From positions 1-64,000 of the forward strand of contig NZ_JPHF01000008.1 in NCBI RefSeq assembly GCF_000814325.1: DNA of 64,000 nucleotides. Reading direction: 5' to 3'. Both the position numbers and the translations under genes were made by a program. The notes beneath the pieces are model-generated. The model was not told the origin of the DNA, did not search any database, and saw nothing but the letters and a program-made list of their open reading frames with translations. Positions 1 through 8,015 of this stretch are shown piece after piece (position 1 is the first letter of the stretch; every line of letters begins with the position of its first letter). Source of the DNA: Flavihumibacter sp. ZG627. Its GTDB lineage: Bacteria > Bacteroidota > Bacteroidia > Chitinophagales > Chitinophagaceae.

Positions 1-1620
1 AGGCTGCACAGTGATTGTTCCATTTGCCATTGCTTCTGCGCAAGGGCCAACTGTAGTAACGACATAATTAAATGTTCCCGTAACCGATGGTGTTCCACTG
101 ATGGTGAAAACTCCAGCACTGTAATTTCCTAAAACACCTGTCGGAAGTCCCGTTACAGTTGCATCTGTTGCCGTTCCACCTACAGCATAAGTAATATTGG
201 TTATCGGCGTATTAATACATAGTGTCTGCGCTTCCGTAGCTGCAGCTGATGTGAGGCTGATCGATGAATTCGGTTGAACAGTGATGGTTCCGCTTACCGT
301 TTCTTCTGCGCAAGGACCAACTGTTGTAACTATGTAGATGAAAGTTCCGGATTCTGTTGGCGTTCCACTGATTGTGAAAACACCAGCAATGTAAGTTCCG
401 GTAACTCCATCGGGCAAGCCAATAACTGTTGCATCTGTTGCCGTTCCACCTACAGCATAAGTAATATTGGTTATCGGAGTATTAATACATAATGTCTGCG
501 ATTCCGTTACTGCAGCTGATGTGAGGCTGATTGATGAATTCGGTTGAACAGTGATGGTTCCGCTTACCGTTTCTTCTGCGCAAGGACCAACTGTTGTAAC
601 TATGTAGTTGAAAGTTCCGGATTCTGTTGGTGTTCCACTAATTGTAAAAACACCTCCGCTATAATTACCTGACACGCCTGCCGGAAGTCCCGTGACAGTT
701 GCATCATTACCAGTTCCACCAACTGCATAAGAAATATTGGTTATCGGAGTATTAATACATAGTATCTGTTCTTCCGTTGCTGCAGCTGATGTAAGGTTGA
801 TTGTTGAATTCGGTTGAACAGTGATTGTTCCATTTGCAGTTGCTTCAGCACATGGGCCAACTGTTGTAACAGTATAATTGAAAGTTCCGGATTCTGTTGG
901 CGTTCCACTGATTGTGTAAACACCTCCGCTATAATTACCAGACACGCCTGCCGGAAGTCCCGTTACAGTTGCATCATTACCAGTTCCACCAACAGCATAA
1001 GTAATACTGGTTATCGGCGTATTAATACATAGTGTCTGCGCTTCCGTAGCTGCAGCTGATGTGAGGCTGATCGATGAATTCGGTTGAACAGTGATGGTTC
1101 CGCTTACCGTTTCTTCTGCGCAAGGACCAACTGTTGTAACTATGTAGTTGAAAGTTCCGGATTCTGTTGGTGTTCCACTAATTGTAAAAACACCTCCGCT
1201 GTAATTACCAGATACACCAGCAGGAAGTCCCGTGACAGTTGCATCATTACCAGTTCCACCAACTGCATAAGTAATATTGGTTATCGGAGTATTAATACAT
1301 AATGTCTGCGATTCTGTACCTATAGCCGATGATAAATCAATGCTACTGTTATCGCGTACATTTATATTACCAGTTAACTGCGCCTGATTGCATGGACCAA
1401 TTGTCCTAACTGTATAGGTATAATTCCCAGGCAGGGTGGGCGTGCCCATAATAAACACAATACCATTATTAATAGTATAATTTACCCCAACAGGAAGATC
1501 TTCAATTTCAACTCCCGTTCCACCCCCACCAACAAAGTAACTTATCAATGTAATCGGGGAACCAATACAAATTGTTTGGTTAGTTGTAACTGGTAAGCTT
1601 GTACGATTAAGCGTTGAATG
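1..1620 (-). repeat. Six tandem 270-bp coding repeats (90-aa Ig-like domains)
   Basis: Matching blocks recur exactly every 270 bp: units 1-270, 271-540, 541-810, 811-1080, 1081-1350 and a diverged 1351-1620. The first five are very close. Blocks 541-660 and 1081-1200 look identical, and 211-270 matches 1021-1080, so similarity jumps between non-adjacent units. The sixth unit, nearest the N terminus, is clearly diverged but keeps the period, so no indels have been tolerated. Confidence 0.92.
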
Positions 1621-2025
1621 TTGATTAACAGTAATTACAGCCTCACCGCTAAGATCACCCGCAGCTGCTGCTCCTTCCTCATCAGATAATGAAGCAATTT
1701 TGTAGGTTGTTGAAACGGTAGGAGAAACACTGATGATAAAATTTCCGGAGCCGTTTCCTGATACGCTTCCGCCGCTATTATCAAGTGTAAGTGTCCATGC
1801 ACCTGTAGCAACTATATTCAAGGAAATGTCTGTGGAACTGCCTGTACAGATTGTAGCCGGGCCGCTGGTTATAGATGCTGAAGGAGTAAAAAATAAAGTT
1901 TTACCCGGTATAGCAAATACAGCCACACTTAGCAGCTGCATCATCAAAACAAGTAAAAGAATGACACCCAGCCTCTTCTTATTACCCACTTTCCAAATGA
2001 AAAGTATTTCCACAGTTTGGATCAT
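1..2025 (-). CDS. Large secreted repeat protein, N-terminal part (runs off the left edge)
   Basis: The minus strand is open from the left edge up to an in-frame TGA at 2062-2064. The only ATG after that stop is at 2025, so I place the start there. The product begins with a basic segment (KKR) and a hydrophobic stretch (residues about 18-38, VILLLVLMMQLLSVAVFA), a probable Sec signal peptide. An N-terminal domain follows, then six 90-residue domains. Each domain runs roughly CINTPITNITYAVGGTG, then GLPAGVSGNYSGG, then ISGTPTESGTFNY and VTTVGPC, which is the pattern of Ig-like/putative-Ig repeats found in Bacteroidota surface proteins. Each repeat keeps a Cys near its start and one in the GPC motif. 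Function is unknown; adhesion or gliding-type surface roles are usual for such proteins. The C terminus, where a T9SS sorting domain would lie, is outside the window. Confidence 0.85.
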   Translation of the reverse strand, partial: MIQTVEILFIWKVGNKKRLGVILLLVLMMQLLSVAVFAIPGKTLFFTPSASITSGPATICTGSSTDISLNIVATGAWTLTLDNSGGSVSGNGSGNFIISVSPTVSTTYKIASLSDEEGAAAAGDLSGEAVITVNQHSTLNRTSLPVTTNQTICIGSPITLISYFVGGGGTGVEIEDLPVGVNYTINNGIVFIMGTPTLPGNYTYTVRTIGPCNQAQLTGNINVRDNSSIDLSSAIGTESQTLCINTPITNITYAVGGTGNDATVTGLPAGVSGNYSGGVFTISGTPTESGTFNYIVTTVGPCAEETVSGTITVQPNSSISLTSAAATEAQTLCINTPITSITYAVGGTGNDATVTGLPAGVSGNYSGGVYTISGTPTESGTFNYTVTTVGPCAEATANGTITVQPNSTINLTSAAATEEQILCINTPITNISYAVGGTGNDATVTGLPAGVSGNYSGGVFTISGTPTESGTFNYIVTTVGPCAEETVSGTITVQPNSSISLTSAAVTESQTLCINTPITNITYAVGGTATDATVIGLPDGVTGTYIAGVFTISGTPTESGTFIYIVTTVGPCAEETVSGTITVQPNSSISLTSAAATEAQTLCINTPITNITYAVGGTATDATVTGLPTGVLGNYSAGVFTISGTPSVTGTFNYVVTTVGPCAEAMANGTITVQP

Positions 2026-2305
2026 CCGGTGTTGGTTTTTCAAGCATAGAGCCCACCCGACTCAATGCAAAATAGAATTTGGTTATAATGGTTTTCACCA
2101 GACTGTTGTAAATGAAAAGATTACCCTATAAATAGGAAGGTTTAGGGCTCCAGGCATAAACACCAGTTTTGGCTCAGCCGTTTTTGACAGGGTACAGGTA
2201 TCGAAAATCTATCATATAACGGTGCGACCTGCCTCTTAGTATATTGATATAGAAAAACACTTAGATAAGTAACTAAAGGCAATACGGGAGAGGGTGGCAA
2301 AAAAA

Positions 2306-2329
2306 GAGACTGCCTATGTGGACAGTCTC
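2306..2329 (-). terminator. Hairpin with T-tract, possible second terminator
   Basis: Arms GAGACTG (2306-2312) and CAGTCTC (2323-2329) with a 10-nt loop. On the minus strand the stem is followed by a run of T (AAAAAA on the plus strand at about 2300-2305). It lies about 180 bp past the end of the DksA-like gene, so it could be a back-up terminator or the end of an unseen short transcript. Confidence 0.45.
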
Positions 2330-2371
2330 AATGATTCTTCCCGGCATGCACCTTCACAGCAACCGGGACCT

Positions 2372-2387
2372 GGTTTAGGGGTTAAAA
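2372..2387. repeat. 16-bp intergenic repeat, copy 1
   Basis: GGTTTAGGGGTTAAAA, identical to 7555-7570. Both copies are in gene-free regions flanking the dksA-like/ileS pair and both lie close to hairpins. Confidence 0.6.
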
Positions 2388-2460
2388 CTTACAAGCGTAA
2401 AACTAAGGTTTTGAACTAACCTTGCTTGTCCCCCAAAATGGTTATTCTCATCAAAAAGAT

Positions 2461-2484
2461 AAAGGTCCCCGGAAGGAGACCTTT
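2461..2484 (-). terminator. Probable Rho-independent terminator of the ileS/dksA-like unit
   Basis: Arms AAAGGTC (2461-2467) and GACCTTT (2478-2484) form a 7-bp stem. On the minus strand the stem is followed by ATCTTTTT. It starts 23 bp after the stop codon of the leftward DksA-like gene, the expected place for its terminator. Confidence 0.7.
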
Positions 2485-2506
2485 ATTATTCTCAACAAAA
2501 TTATGA

Positions 2507-3610
2507 TCACTTATTCATCGTATTCTTCGCCTCAATGCTCAATGTAGCATGGGGAACAGCACGCAGGCGGGCCTTGTCGATAAGTTTACCGGTAACCCGG
2601 CAAATACCATAGGTTTTATTCTCAATCCGCATTAAAGCCTTCTCGAGATGGTCGATAAAGGTTATTTGCCTGCTGGCCATCTGGCTCAACTGTTCGCGTT
2701 CCATACTTACACTACCATCTTCCATTGTCATGTAACGGCTCTCACTCTCATCCCCTCCCATCTCATCCTTACGGGTGATTAGTCCCTGCAGGTAAGCAAG
2801 TTCTTTCTTGGCGGCATCAAGCTTTTTATTGATCAGATCTTTAAACTCAACTAATTCATTATCACTATAGCGCATAGACGGTCCGGTTGGTATCTGTGCC
2901 TCCTGGTCAAGAACACTCTTTGTAAAATCGGGATTATAGGGCTTCACGGTTTTTGTTTTAATTTCTGGCATCACCAGCCTGGTTGGTCTTTTTTCTGGTG
3001 GTGGCGCAGGTTTCTTAATGGGAATCGGTGTGGTTTGCTTTGAATCATCTTTCACCGTCGGCTTGTTCGGACCAGTCTTTAAAAACTGCCTGATCTGACG
3101 AGCATTGGCCTTCTTGATCACAGGAGGCTTTACCGGTTTTTCTTTTTTCTCCTTAGGAGCAGGTGCTGCCTTTGGAGCTGGTTCAGCTTTAGGTTCAGCA
3201 GCTTTTACGGGTGCTTTCTTATTTTCAGTGGCTTTTGAAGCAACAGCCTTACCATTTGAACCATTTCCTTTTGCTGGAGCAGGAGTTGGAGCAGGCTTTG
3301 CAGCAGCCGTTTTAACAGCAGCCTTTGAAGGAGCTGCTTTGGATGGGGCAGCCTTTGAAGGAACTGATTTAGCGGGGGCCGACTTTGCAGGTGCAGCTTT
3401 AGCAGGTGCTTTTGCAGCGGCACCTTTAGCGGCCGGAGCAGCTTTTGTTACTTTGGCAGCTGGTGCAGACTTGGCAGGAGCTTTCGTTGCAGCCTTTTTC
3501 GCAGGTGTAGGGGCCGCTTTCTTTGCCGGAGCAACTTTTTTCGCTGCGCCAGCAGAAGCTTTTGCATTTACTGAAGCCTTGGCAGGGGCAGCCTTTTTCT
3601 TTGTTGCCAT
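2507..3610 (-). CDS. DksA/TraR-like protein with a long Lys/Ala/Pro-rich N-terminal tail
   Basis: This 367-aa protein has two parts. Residues 1 to about 190 are low complexity, rich in Lys, Ala and Pro, with repeated PAKKA/KAAPAK motifs like histone H1-type bacterial proteins. Residues about 235-367 match the DksA/TraR family: a coiled-coil (NELVEFKDLINKKLDAAKKE) and the end GICRVTGKLIDKARLRAVPH. The classic four-Cys zinc finger is reduced to a single Cys (in GICR), as in many Bacteroidota homologues, so zinc binding is unlikely. DksA proteins act on RNA polymerase in the secondary channel; the basic tail suggests additional nucleic-acid binding, which is inference. It lies 35 bp downstream of ileS on the same strand and has a hairpin terminator behind it. 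The plus-strand ORF opposite the tail is a low-complexity shadow. Confidence 0.85.
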   Translation of the reverse strand: MATKKKAAPAKASVNAKASAGAAKKVAPAKKAAPTPAKKAATKAPAKSAPAAKVTKAAPAAKGAAAKAPAKAAPAKSAPAKSVPSKAAPSKAAPSKAAVKTAAAKPAPTPAPAKGNGSNGKAVASKATENKKAPVKAAEPKAEPAPKAAPAPKEKKEKPVKPPVIKKANARQIRQFLKTGPNKPTVKDDSKQTTPIPIKKPAPPPEKRPTRLVMPEIKTKTVKPYNPDFTKSVLDQEAQIPTGPSMRYSDNELVEFKDLINKKLDAAKKELAYLQGLITRKDEMGGDESESRYMTMEDGSVSMEREQLSQMASRQITFIDHLEKALMRIENKTYGICRVTGKLIDKARLRAVPHATLSIEAKNTMNK

Positions 3611-3645
3611 ATTTTCTTCCTTTTATCCGGTGATGAATGTTCTGT

Positions 3646-6600
3646 TTATTGGGTCCGGGTTACTTTGTCTACCCAAACTCTTACAGGTTGATCATTAACT
3701 TCTATCGCCATTCCATTTCCCAGTTCCTCTACCATTTCAAGCTCATCGGCTAACACTTCCTCCTTTATGTATGGGCCGAAATGACGGATACTTTCTGCTA
3801 ATACACCAGCCTGTGAAAGCTTTACGAGTATCCTGTCAGTAAGCTCGTAACCATTGTCCTTACGGATTTTCTGGATCCTGTTCACCAATTCCCTGGCATT
3901 GCCTTCCTGCTCTAACTCTGGTGTAACAGTAACGTCAAGCGCCACTGTCAACGCTCCTTTTGAACTCACCATCCAACCTGGAATATCCTCACTGGTGATT
4001 TCAACCTCATGGATTTGTAATATTAAGGGTTCGCTATCAATTTCCAAAGAATATGAACCTTCTTTTTCAAGTAAGGAAATGGCTTCCTGATCGAGGGCAC
4101 CAATCGCCGCGGTCACAGCCTTCATTTTTGATCCCAGCCTTTTCCCTAACGCCTGGAAATTCGGCTTGATCTTTTTCTTGATAAAACCATCGGCATCAGT
4201 AAGGTACTGGATCTCTTTTACGTTAACCTCGCTCCTTATCAGATCCGCAACTTTTTCAAGCTGGTCCTTCATAGATGGGTTTAATACGGGGATCAGGATC
4301 CTTTGAAGTGGTTGCCTCACCTTGATATTGACTTTCTTACGTAGTGAAAGTACAAGGGATGAACTGTCCTGGGCCAATTGCATCCTCTCCTCCAGTGCGG
4401 TATCGATCAATCCGGCATCTGAAACCGGGTAATCGGTATGATGAACGGAACCCTCTTTAAATCGTCCTGTTACAGTATTCAGGTTAGTAAAAAGCCAGTC
4501 GGCAAAAAATGGTGATACCGGCGCTATCAGCCTGCTGATGGTTTCCAGGCACTCATAAAGTGTCTGGTAGGCAGCAATCTTGTCGGTAGAGTATTCTCCT
4601 TTCCAAAACCTTCTCCTGCATAATCTTACATACCAGTTACTGAGATGTTCATCTACAAAATCCTCTACCAACCTTCCCGCCTGGGTTGGTTCATAATCAT
4701 TCAACGCTGCAGTTACATCGCGTACCAGCGAATTAAGCGAGGAGAGTATCCATCGGTCTATCTCTGGACGATCTTCCAATGGAACATATTTCTCATTAAA
4801 GGAGAAACCATCCACATTAGCATAAAGTACAAAAAATTGATAGGTATTATATAATGTACCAAAAAACTTTCGTTGTACTTCCCTGATTCCCTCAAGGTCA
4901 AACTTCAGACTATCCCATGGAGAAGCATTTGTTATAAGGTACCACCTCGTTGCATCAGCCCCAAAATTTTCAATTGTACTGAATGGATCCACCACATTGC
5001 CGAGGCGTTTACTCATCTTGTTGCCATTCTTATCGAGCACAAGACCGTTTGAAACCACAGTCTTATATGCTACACTATCATATAGCAGCGCTGCCAAAGC
5101 ATGCAGCGTATAAAACCATCCCCTGGTCTGGTCAACACCCTCGCATATGAAATCAGCAGGGAAATTTTGTCCGAATGGCGCGTTGAAAGGTGTTTCATCA
5201 CCGGCACGAACCTTTAATTGATCAAGCCCCCACTGCGCGTATGGCATCGCCCCACTGTCAAACCAAACATCGATCAGATCGGGTTCGCGTCGCATAACCT
5301 TGCCCGTATCACTAACTAATACCACCTCATCAACATAGGGTTTATGGAGATCCAGTTCATTGTCATGTAAATAGTTCTTGTTCACCTCTCCTCCTAAAAC
5401 CTCCCTGGCCTTGATGATCTCCATCTTTAGCTCTTCAATAGAACCTATACATTTCTCTTCTTTGCCGTCTTCAGTTCTCCAGATTGGAAGGGGGGTTCCC
5501 CAATAACGACTTCGGCTCAGGTTCCAGTCCACCATATTCTCAAGCCAGTTGCCAAAACGTCCTTCACCGGTAGCTTTGGGCTTCCAGTTGATGGTTTTGT
5601 TGAGTTCCACCATCCTGTCCTTGATGGCTGTGGTCTTAATGAACCAGGCATCAAGGGGATAATATAATACTGGTTTATCCGTCCGCCAGCAATGGGGGTA
5701 ACTGTGTTCGTATTTCTCAACCTTGAAGGCCCGGTTTTCCTTTTTCAGCTTTACACTGATGTCGATATTTACATCTACATAATCGGGCTCATCCTTATAA
5801 TTTTTTACATAGCGATTGCTGAATTCACCCAGACCTTCCACAAACTTTCCTTCCCTGTCAACCATTGTCAGAATACCGATACCATATTTCTTTCCAACCT
5901 TATAATCATCGGCACCAAAAGCAGGGGCAGTATGCACGATACCAGTTCCGTCTTCTGTAGTAACAAAAGTATCCAAAAGCACCCTGAATGGATCACCACC
6001 GGCTACATCGGCACTGTTGGCCTCATAGGGAAGCAATTGTTCATAACGGCAATGCTCAAGCACTTTTCCCTTAAACTCGTTCAGCTGTCTCCAAGGCAGA
6101 AGTTTAGTATCGGGTCCATATCCATCAAAATCACCATTCTCTCCTTCCGGTTTGAAATACTTTCCAAGTAATGACTTAGCCAGCACAACATGGATGGGAA
6201 GATGCGTATATGGATTGAATGTCTTTATTAATACATAATCGATATTAGGACCAACAGTTAATCCAAGGTTACTTGGTAGTGTCCATGGAGTGGTTGTCCA
6301 GGCAAGAAAAAAGATCTCTGTAGTTTCAATTATACTGGCAGCATAAAGGTTCGGGTTTATAACTTCTGAAGCTGCATCAAAAAGGAATTCTGATCGTTCA
6401 TCGCGTAAGGCCTTAAACATGGCCACAACCGATGTATCTTTCACATCCTTATAGGTACCCGGCTGGTTTAACTCATGTGAGCTGAGTCCGGTTCCGGCCG
6501 CAGGCGAATAGGGCTGGATGCTAACACTTTTATATAACAATCCTTTGGAATGCAGTCGCTTGAGCAACCACCATAAAGTCTCTATATAATTATTCTCGAA

Positions 6601-7056
6601 AGTGATATAAGGATCATTCAAATCAACCCAGTAACCCATCTTTCTTGTCAGATCATCCCATTTATCCTTAAACCTCAATACAGCATCACGGCATTTCTGA
6701 TTGTATTCCTCTACACTAATTGATTTACCAATATCTTCCTTTGTAATGCCCAGTTCCTTTTCAACGCCAAGCTCAATCGGAAGTCCATGTGTATCCCAAC
6801 CACCTTTCCGTTTCACCTGGTATCCCTGCATGGTCTTATAGCGACAAACCAGGTCTTTAAGTGTACGGGAAATCACATGATGTATTCCGGGCATTCCATT
6901 AGCGCTGGGGGGACCTTCATAGAAAACAAAAGGTTCCTTGCCTTCACGCAAACTAACACTCTTCTCAAAGGCCTGGTGTTCGGTCCATTTACCCAGGATT
7001 TCTGATTCAATGGAAGGTAGGTTCAGTTGCTGGTATTCACGATACTTGGCTGCCAT
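3646..7056 (-). CDS. ileS: Isoleucyl-tRNA synthetase with GIHH signature
   Basis: The 1136-aa product charges tRNA-Ile with isoleucine in the cytoplasm. It shows the class I catalytic core (FYEGPPSANG then MPGIHH at residues 55-60; GWDTHGLPIELGVEKELG), an inserted editing domain (TTPWTLPSN; DGTGIVHTAPAFGADDY), the DVWFDSGAMPYAQWG segment and the KMSKR loop (NKMSKRLGNVVDPF), followed by a long anticodon-binding C-terminal region. The length and motifs point to the long, eukaryote-like (type 2) IleRS group. The HIGH motif reads GIHH (residues 57-60; codons at 6877-6888), with the first and third positions swapped relative to HxGH. The ATG at 7056 is the only reasonable start. It is probably co-transcribed with the DksA-like gene; ileS, dksA-like and lspA often lie together in Bacteroidota, but lspA is not here. 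Confidence 0.97.
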   Translation of the reverse strand: MAAKYREYQQLNLPSIESEILGKWTEHQAFEKSVSLREGKEPFVFYEGPPSANGMPGIHHVISRTLKDLVCRYKTMQGYQVKRKGGWDTHGLPIELGVEKELGITKEDIGKSISVEEYNQKCRDAVLRFKDKWDDLTRKMGYWVDLNDPYITFENNYIETLWWLLKRLHSKGLLYKSVSIQPYSPAAGTGLSSHELNQPGTYKDVKDTSVVAMFKALRDERSEFLFDAASEVINPNLYAASIIETTEIFFLAWTTTPWTLPSNLGLTVGPNIDYVLIKTFNPYTHLPIHVVLAKSLLGKYFKPEGENGDFDGYGPDTKLLPWRQLNEFKGKVLEHCRYEQLLPYEANSADVAGGDPFRVLLDTFVTTEDGTGIVHTAPAFGADDYKVGKKYGIGILTMVDREGKFVEGLGEFSNRYVKNYKDEPDYVDVNIDISVKLKKENRAFKVEKYEHSYPHCWRTDKPVLYYPLDAWFIKTTAIKDRMVELNKTINWKPKATGEGRFGNWLENMVDWNLSRSRYWGTPLPIWRTEDGKEEKCIGSIEELKMEIIKAREVLGGEVNKNYLHDNELDLHKPYVDEVVLVSDTGKVMRREPDLIDVWFDSGAMPYAQWGLDQLKVRAGDETPFNAPFGQNFPADFICEGVDQTRGWFYTLHALAALLYDSVAYKTVVSNGLVLDKNGNKMSKRLGNVVDPFSTIENFGADATRWYLITNASPWDSLKFDLEGIREVQRKFFGTLYNTYQFFVLYANVDGFSFNEKYVPLEDRPEIDRWILSSLNSLVRDVTAALNDYEPTQAGRLVEDFVDEHLSNWYVRLCRRRFWKGEYSTDKIAAYQTLYECLETISRLIAPVSPFFADWLFTNLNTVTGRFKEGSVHHTDYPVSDAGLIDTALEERMQLAQDSSSLVLSLRKKVNIKVRQPLQRILIPVLNPSMKDQLEKVADLIRSEVNVKEIQYLTDADGFIKKKIKPNFQALGKRLGSKMKAVTAAIGALDQEAISLLEKEGSYSLEIDSEPLILQIHEVEITSEDIPGWMVSSKGALTVALDVTVTPELEQEGNARELVNRIQKIRKDNGYELTDRILVKLSQAGVLAESIRHFGPYIKEEVLADELEMVEELGNGMAIEVNDQPVRVWVDKVTRTQ

Positions 7057-7554
7057 AAATTAAGTCGCTGATTCTTATATACTTACGAAAAACGTAACCT
7101 TGAAATAGACGCGAAGTTACTGAAATTCCACGGGTTCAGAAGACGTGTATCACACTATGACTATCCTCTAATTGGATTCCATATTTTATACCCGGCACAG
7201 GAATGGCATTGGAATAATGAATGGGAACAAACCTAGTCAACAATTTGTTGTTTTTTGGATGGCATTTAGTAAGGATAAATCGCAGTTGCTTTCACATGCC
7301 CTATGGGAAAGATCTCAGGGAATTTACCAGAGGCCCAGAACTTCTGTTAAAATTCTAGCTATCAAGCATTAAGGAAGGCCGACTTATCCACATTTTTCGC
7401 GTTTGGCATAATTTCTGAAACTATTTTCAATAGAAACGCAACGCAATAATAGGGTGCTAGTGTCACTCTTGTAATATATGTTCAGTTGATGTTGAGATAG
7501 TCGCCTAAATGATTAAATAATTCAACATAACTGGTAAATTTTTCTACGGTTTAG

Positions 7555-7570
7555 GGTTTAGGGGTTAAAA
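7555..7570. repeat. 16-bp intergenic repeat, copy 2
   Basis: GGTTTAGGGGTTAAAA, identical to 2372-2387. It is preceded here by a partial extra unit (GGTTTAG at 7548-7554), making a short tandem, and followed directly by the hairpin at 7572-7591. Confidence 0.6.
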
Positions 7571-7571
7571 T

Positions 7572-7591
7572 AGGGGGTTGTCTAGCCCCCT
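7572..7591 (+). terminator. GC-rich hairpin followed by a T-tract (orphan terminator)
   Basis: Arms AGGGGG (7572-7577) and CCCCCT (7586-7591) with an 8-nt loop, followed on the plus strand by TCCTCTTTTTT. It resembles a Rho-independent terminator for plus-strand transcription, yet no plus-strand gene lies upstream. Confidence 0.5.
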
Positions 7592-7860
7592 TCCTCTTTT
7601 TTATAACTTTCCACTTAGTTCTGCAAATACAAAAAACCACCGAATAATTTAAAGAACGATTTCTATTCCGGCCGTTACAAAAACCAGCAATCCCCCTGCC
7701 ATTACTACTGGCAATTTCTGTATTTAGTTCACCCGCAAACTGCTCGTCCACCTAATTTGCGAAAAGCTTCCCACCAAGACCTTTTGCATATGCAAATCCA
7801 ATACTTCCATTCTGTTTCTGCATTAATGAACTTTTCCCGATCGCCCGGGCACCACTCTTG

Positions 7861-7919
7861 CTGACTGTTTACTGACATTAGAAGCAAATCCCTTAACCCT
7901 CATGACAGTACTATGACAA
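7861..7919 (+). promoter_or_regulatory. Two pairs of TGAC direct repeats (PHO-box-like) upstream of hemN
   Basis: Pair 1 is CTGACTG (7861-7867), 4-bp spacer, CTGACAT (7872-7878). Pair 2 is ATGACAG (7902-7908), 4-bp spacer, ATGACAA (7913-7919). Within each pair the period is 11 bp. This is the layout of sites bound by OmpR/PhoB-type regulators; the reverse complement of the E. coli PHO box is ATGACAG-N4-ATGACAG. The same double arrangement occurs upstream of hemA. Confidence 0.55.
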
Positions 7920-7931
7920 TAGAAGGAAAAC

Positions 7932-7945
7932 CTGATTAAAATCAG
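7932..7945 (+). promoter_or_regulatory. FNR/CRP-type palindrome upstream of hemN
   Basis: CTGATTAAAATCAG contains TGAT-N4-ATCA, matching eight of ten positions of the FNR consensus TTGAT-N4-ATCAA. HemN is the oxygen-independent enzyme and is FNR-controlled in many bacteria, so the site makes sense. Its centre is about 77 bp before the chosen hemN start. Confidence 0.5.
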
Positions 7946-8015
7946 TTAATGAACCAAAGGAAGGTCATGAATGGTGTTTTTGTTCAGGCTTTTCTTTGCA
8001 CCCAATACAAAGATT

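Larger units (their letters stand above)
2026..2506. other. Intergenic region with two hairpins and a 16-bp shared repeat
   Basis: No convincing gene. It holds two hairpins with T-tracts on the minus strand (2461-2484 and 2306-2329), a 16-bp sequence (2372-2387) repeated at 7555-7570, and a small stem AAGGTT/AACCTT near 2405-2424. A weak promoter candidate for the leftward repeat protein is the minus-strand TATTTTG near 2069-2075, one base short of the Bacteroidota -7 consensus TAnnTTTG. Confidence 0.5.
7057..8015. other. Long intergenic region between ileS and hemN
   Basis: I see no supportable gene in these 959 bp; the short ORFs here have no recognisable sequence. The region holds a weak A/T hairpin with a T-run (7238-7256), a 23-bp block with a 16-bp repeat (7548-7570), a GGGGG/CCCCC hairpin (7572-7591), two pairs of TGAC boxes (7861-7919) and an FNR-like palindrome (7932-7945) upstream of hemN. 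An unannotated small RNA ending at the 7572-7591 hairpin is possible but not shown by sequence. Confidence 0.5.

Noticed and set aside
1733-2131. Plus-strand 132-aa frame opposite the repeat protein's N terminus
   Set aside because: The minus strand shows a signal peptide and repeat domains in good frame; the plus-strand product has no family pattern.
3105-3698. Plus-strand 197-aa Ala/Phe-rich frame
   Set aside because: It is the antisense of the Lys/Ala-rich tail of the DksA-like gene, a low-complexity shadow.
5692-6171. Plus-strand 159-aa frame inside ileS
   Set aside because: Antisense to a well-supported IleRS core; no signal or family.
7172-7372. 66-aa frame between ileS and hemN
   Set aside because: No recognisable pattern, promoter or terminator; kept only as part of the gap description.
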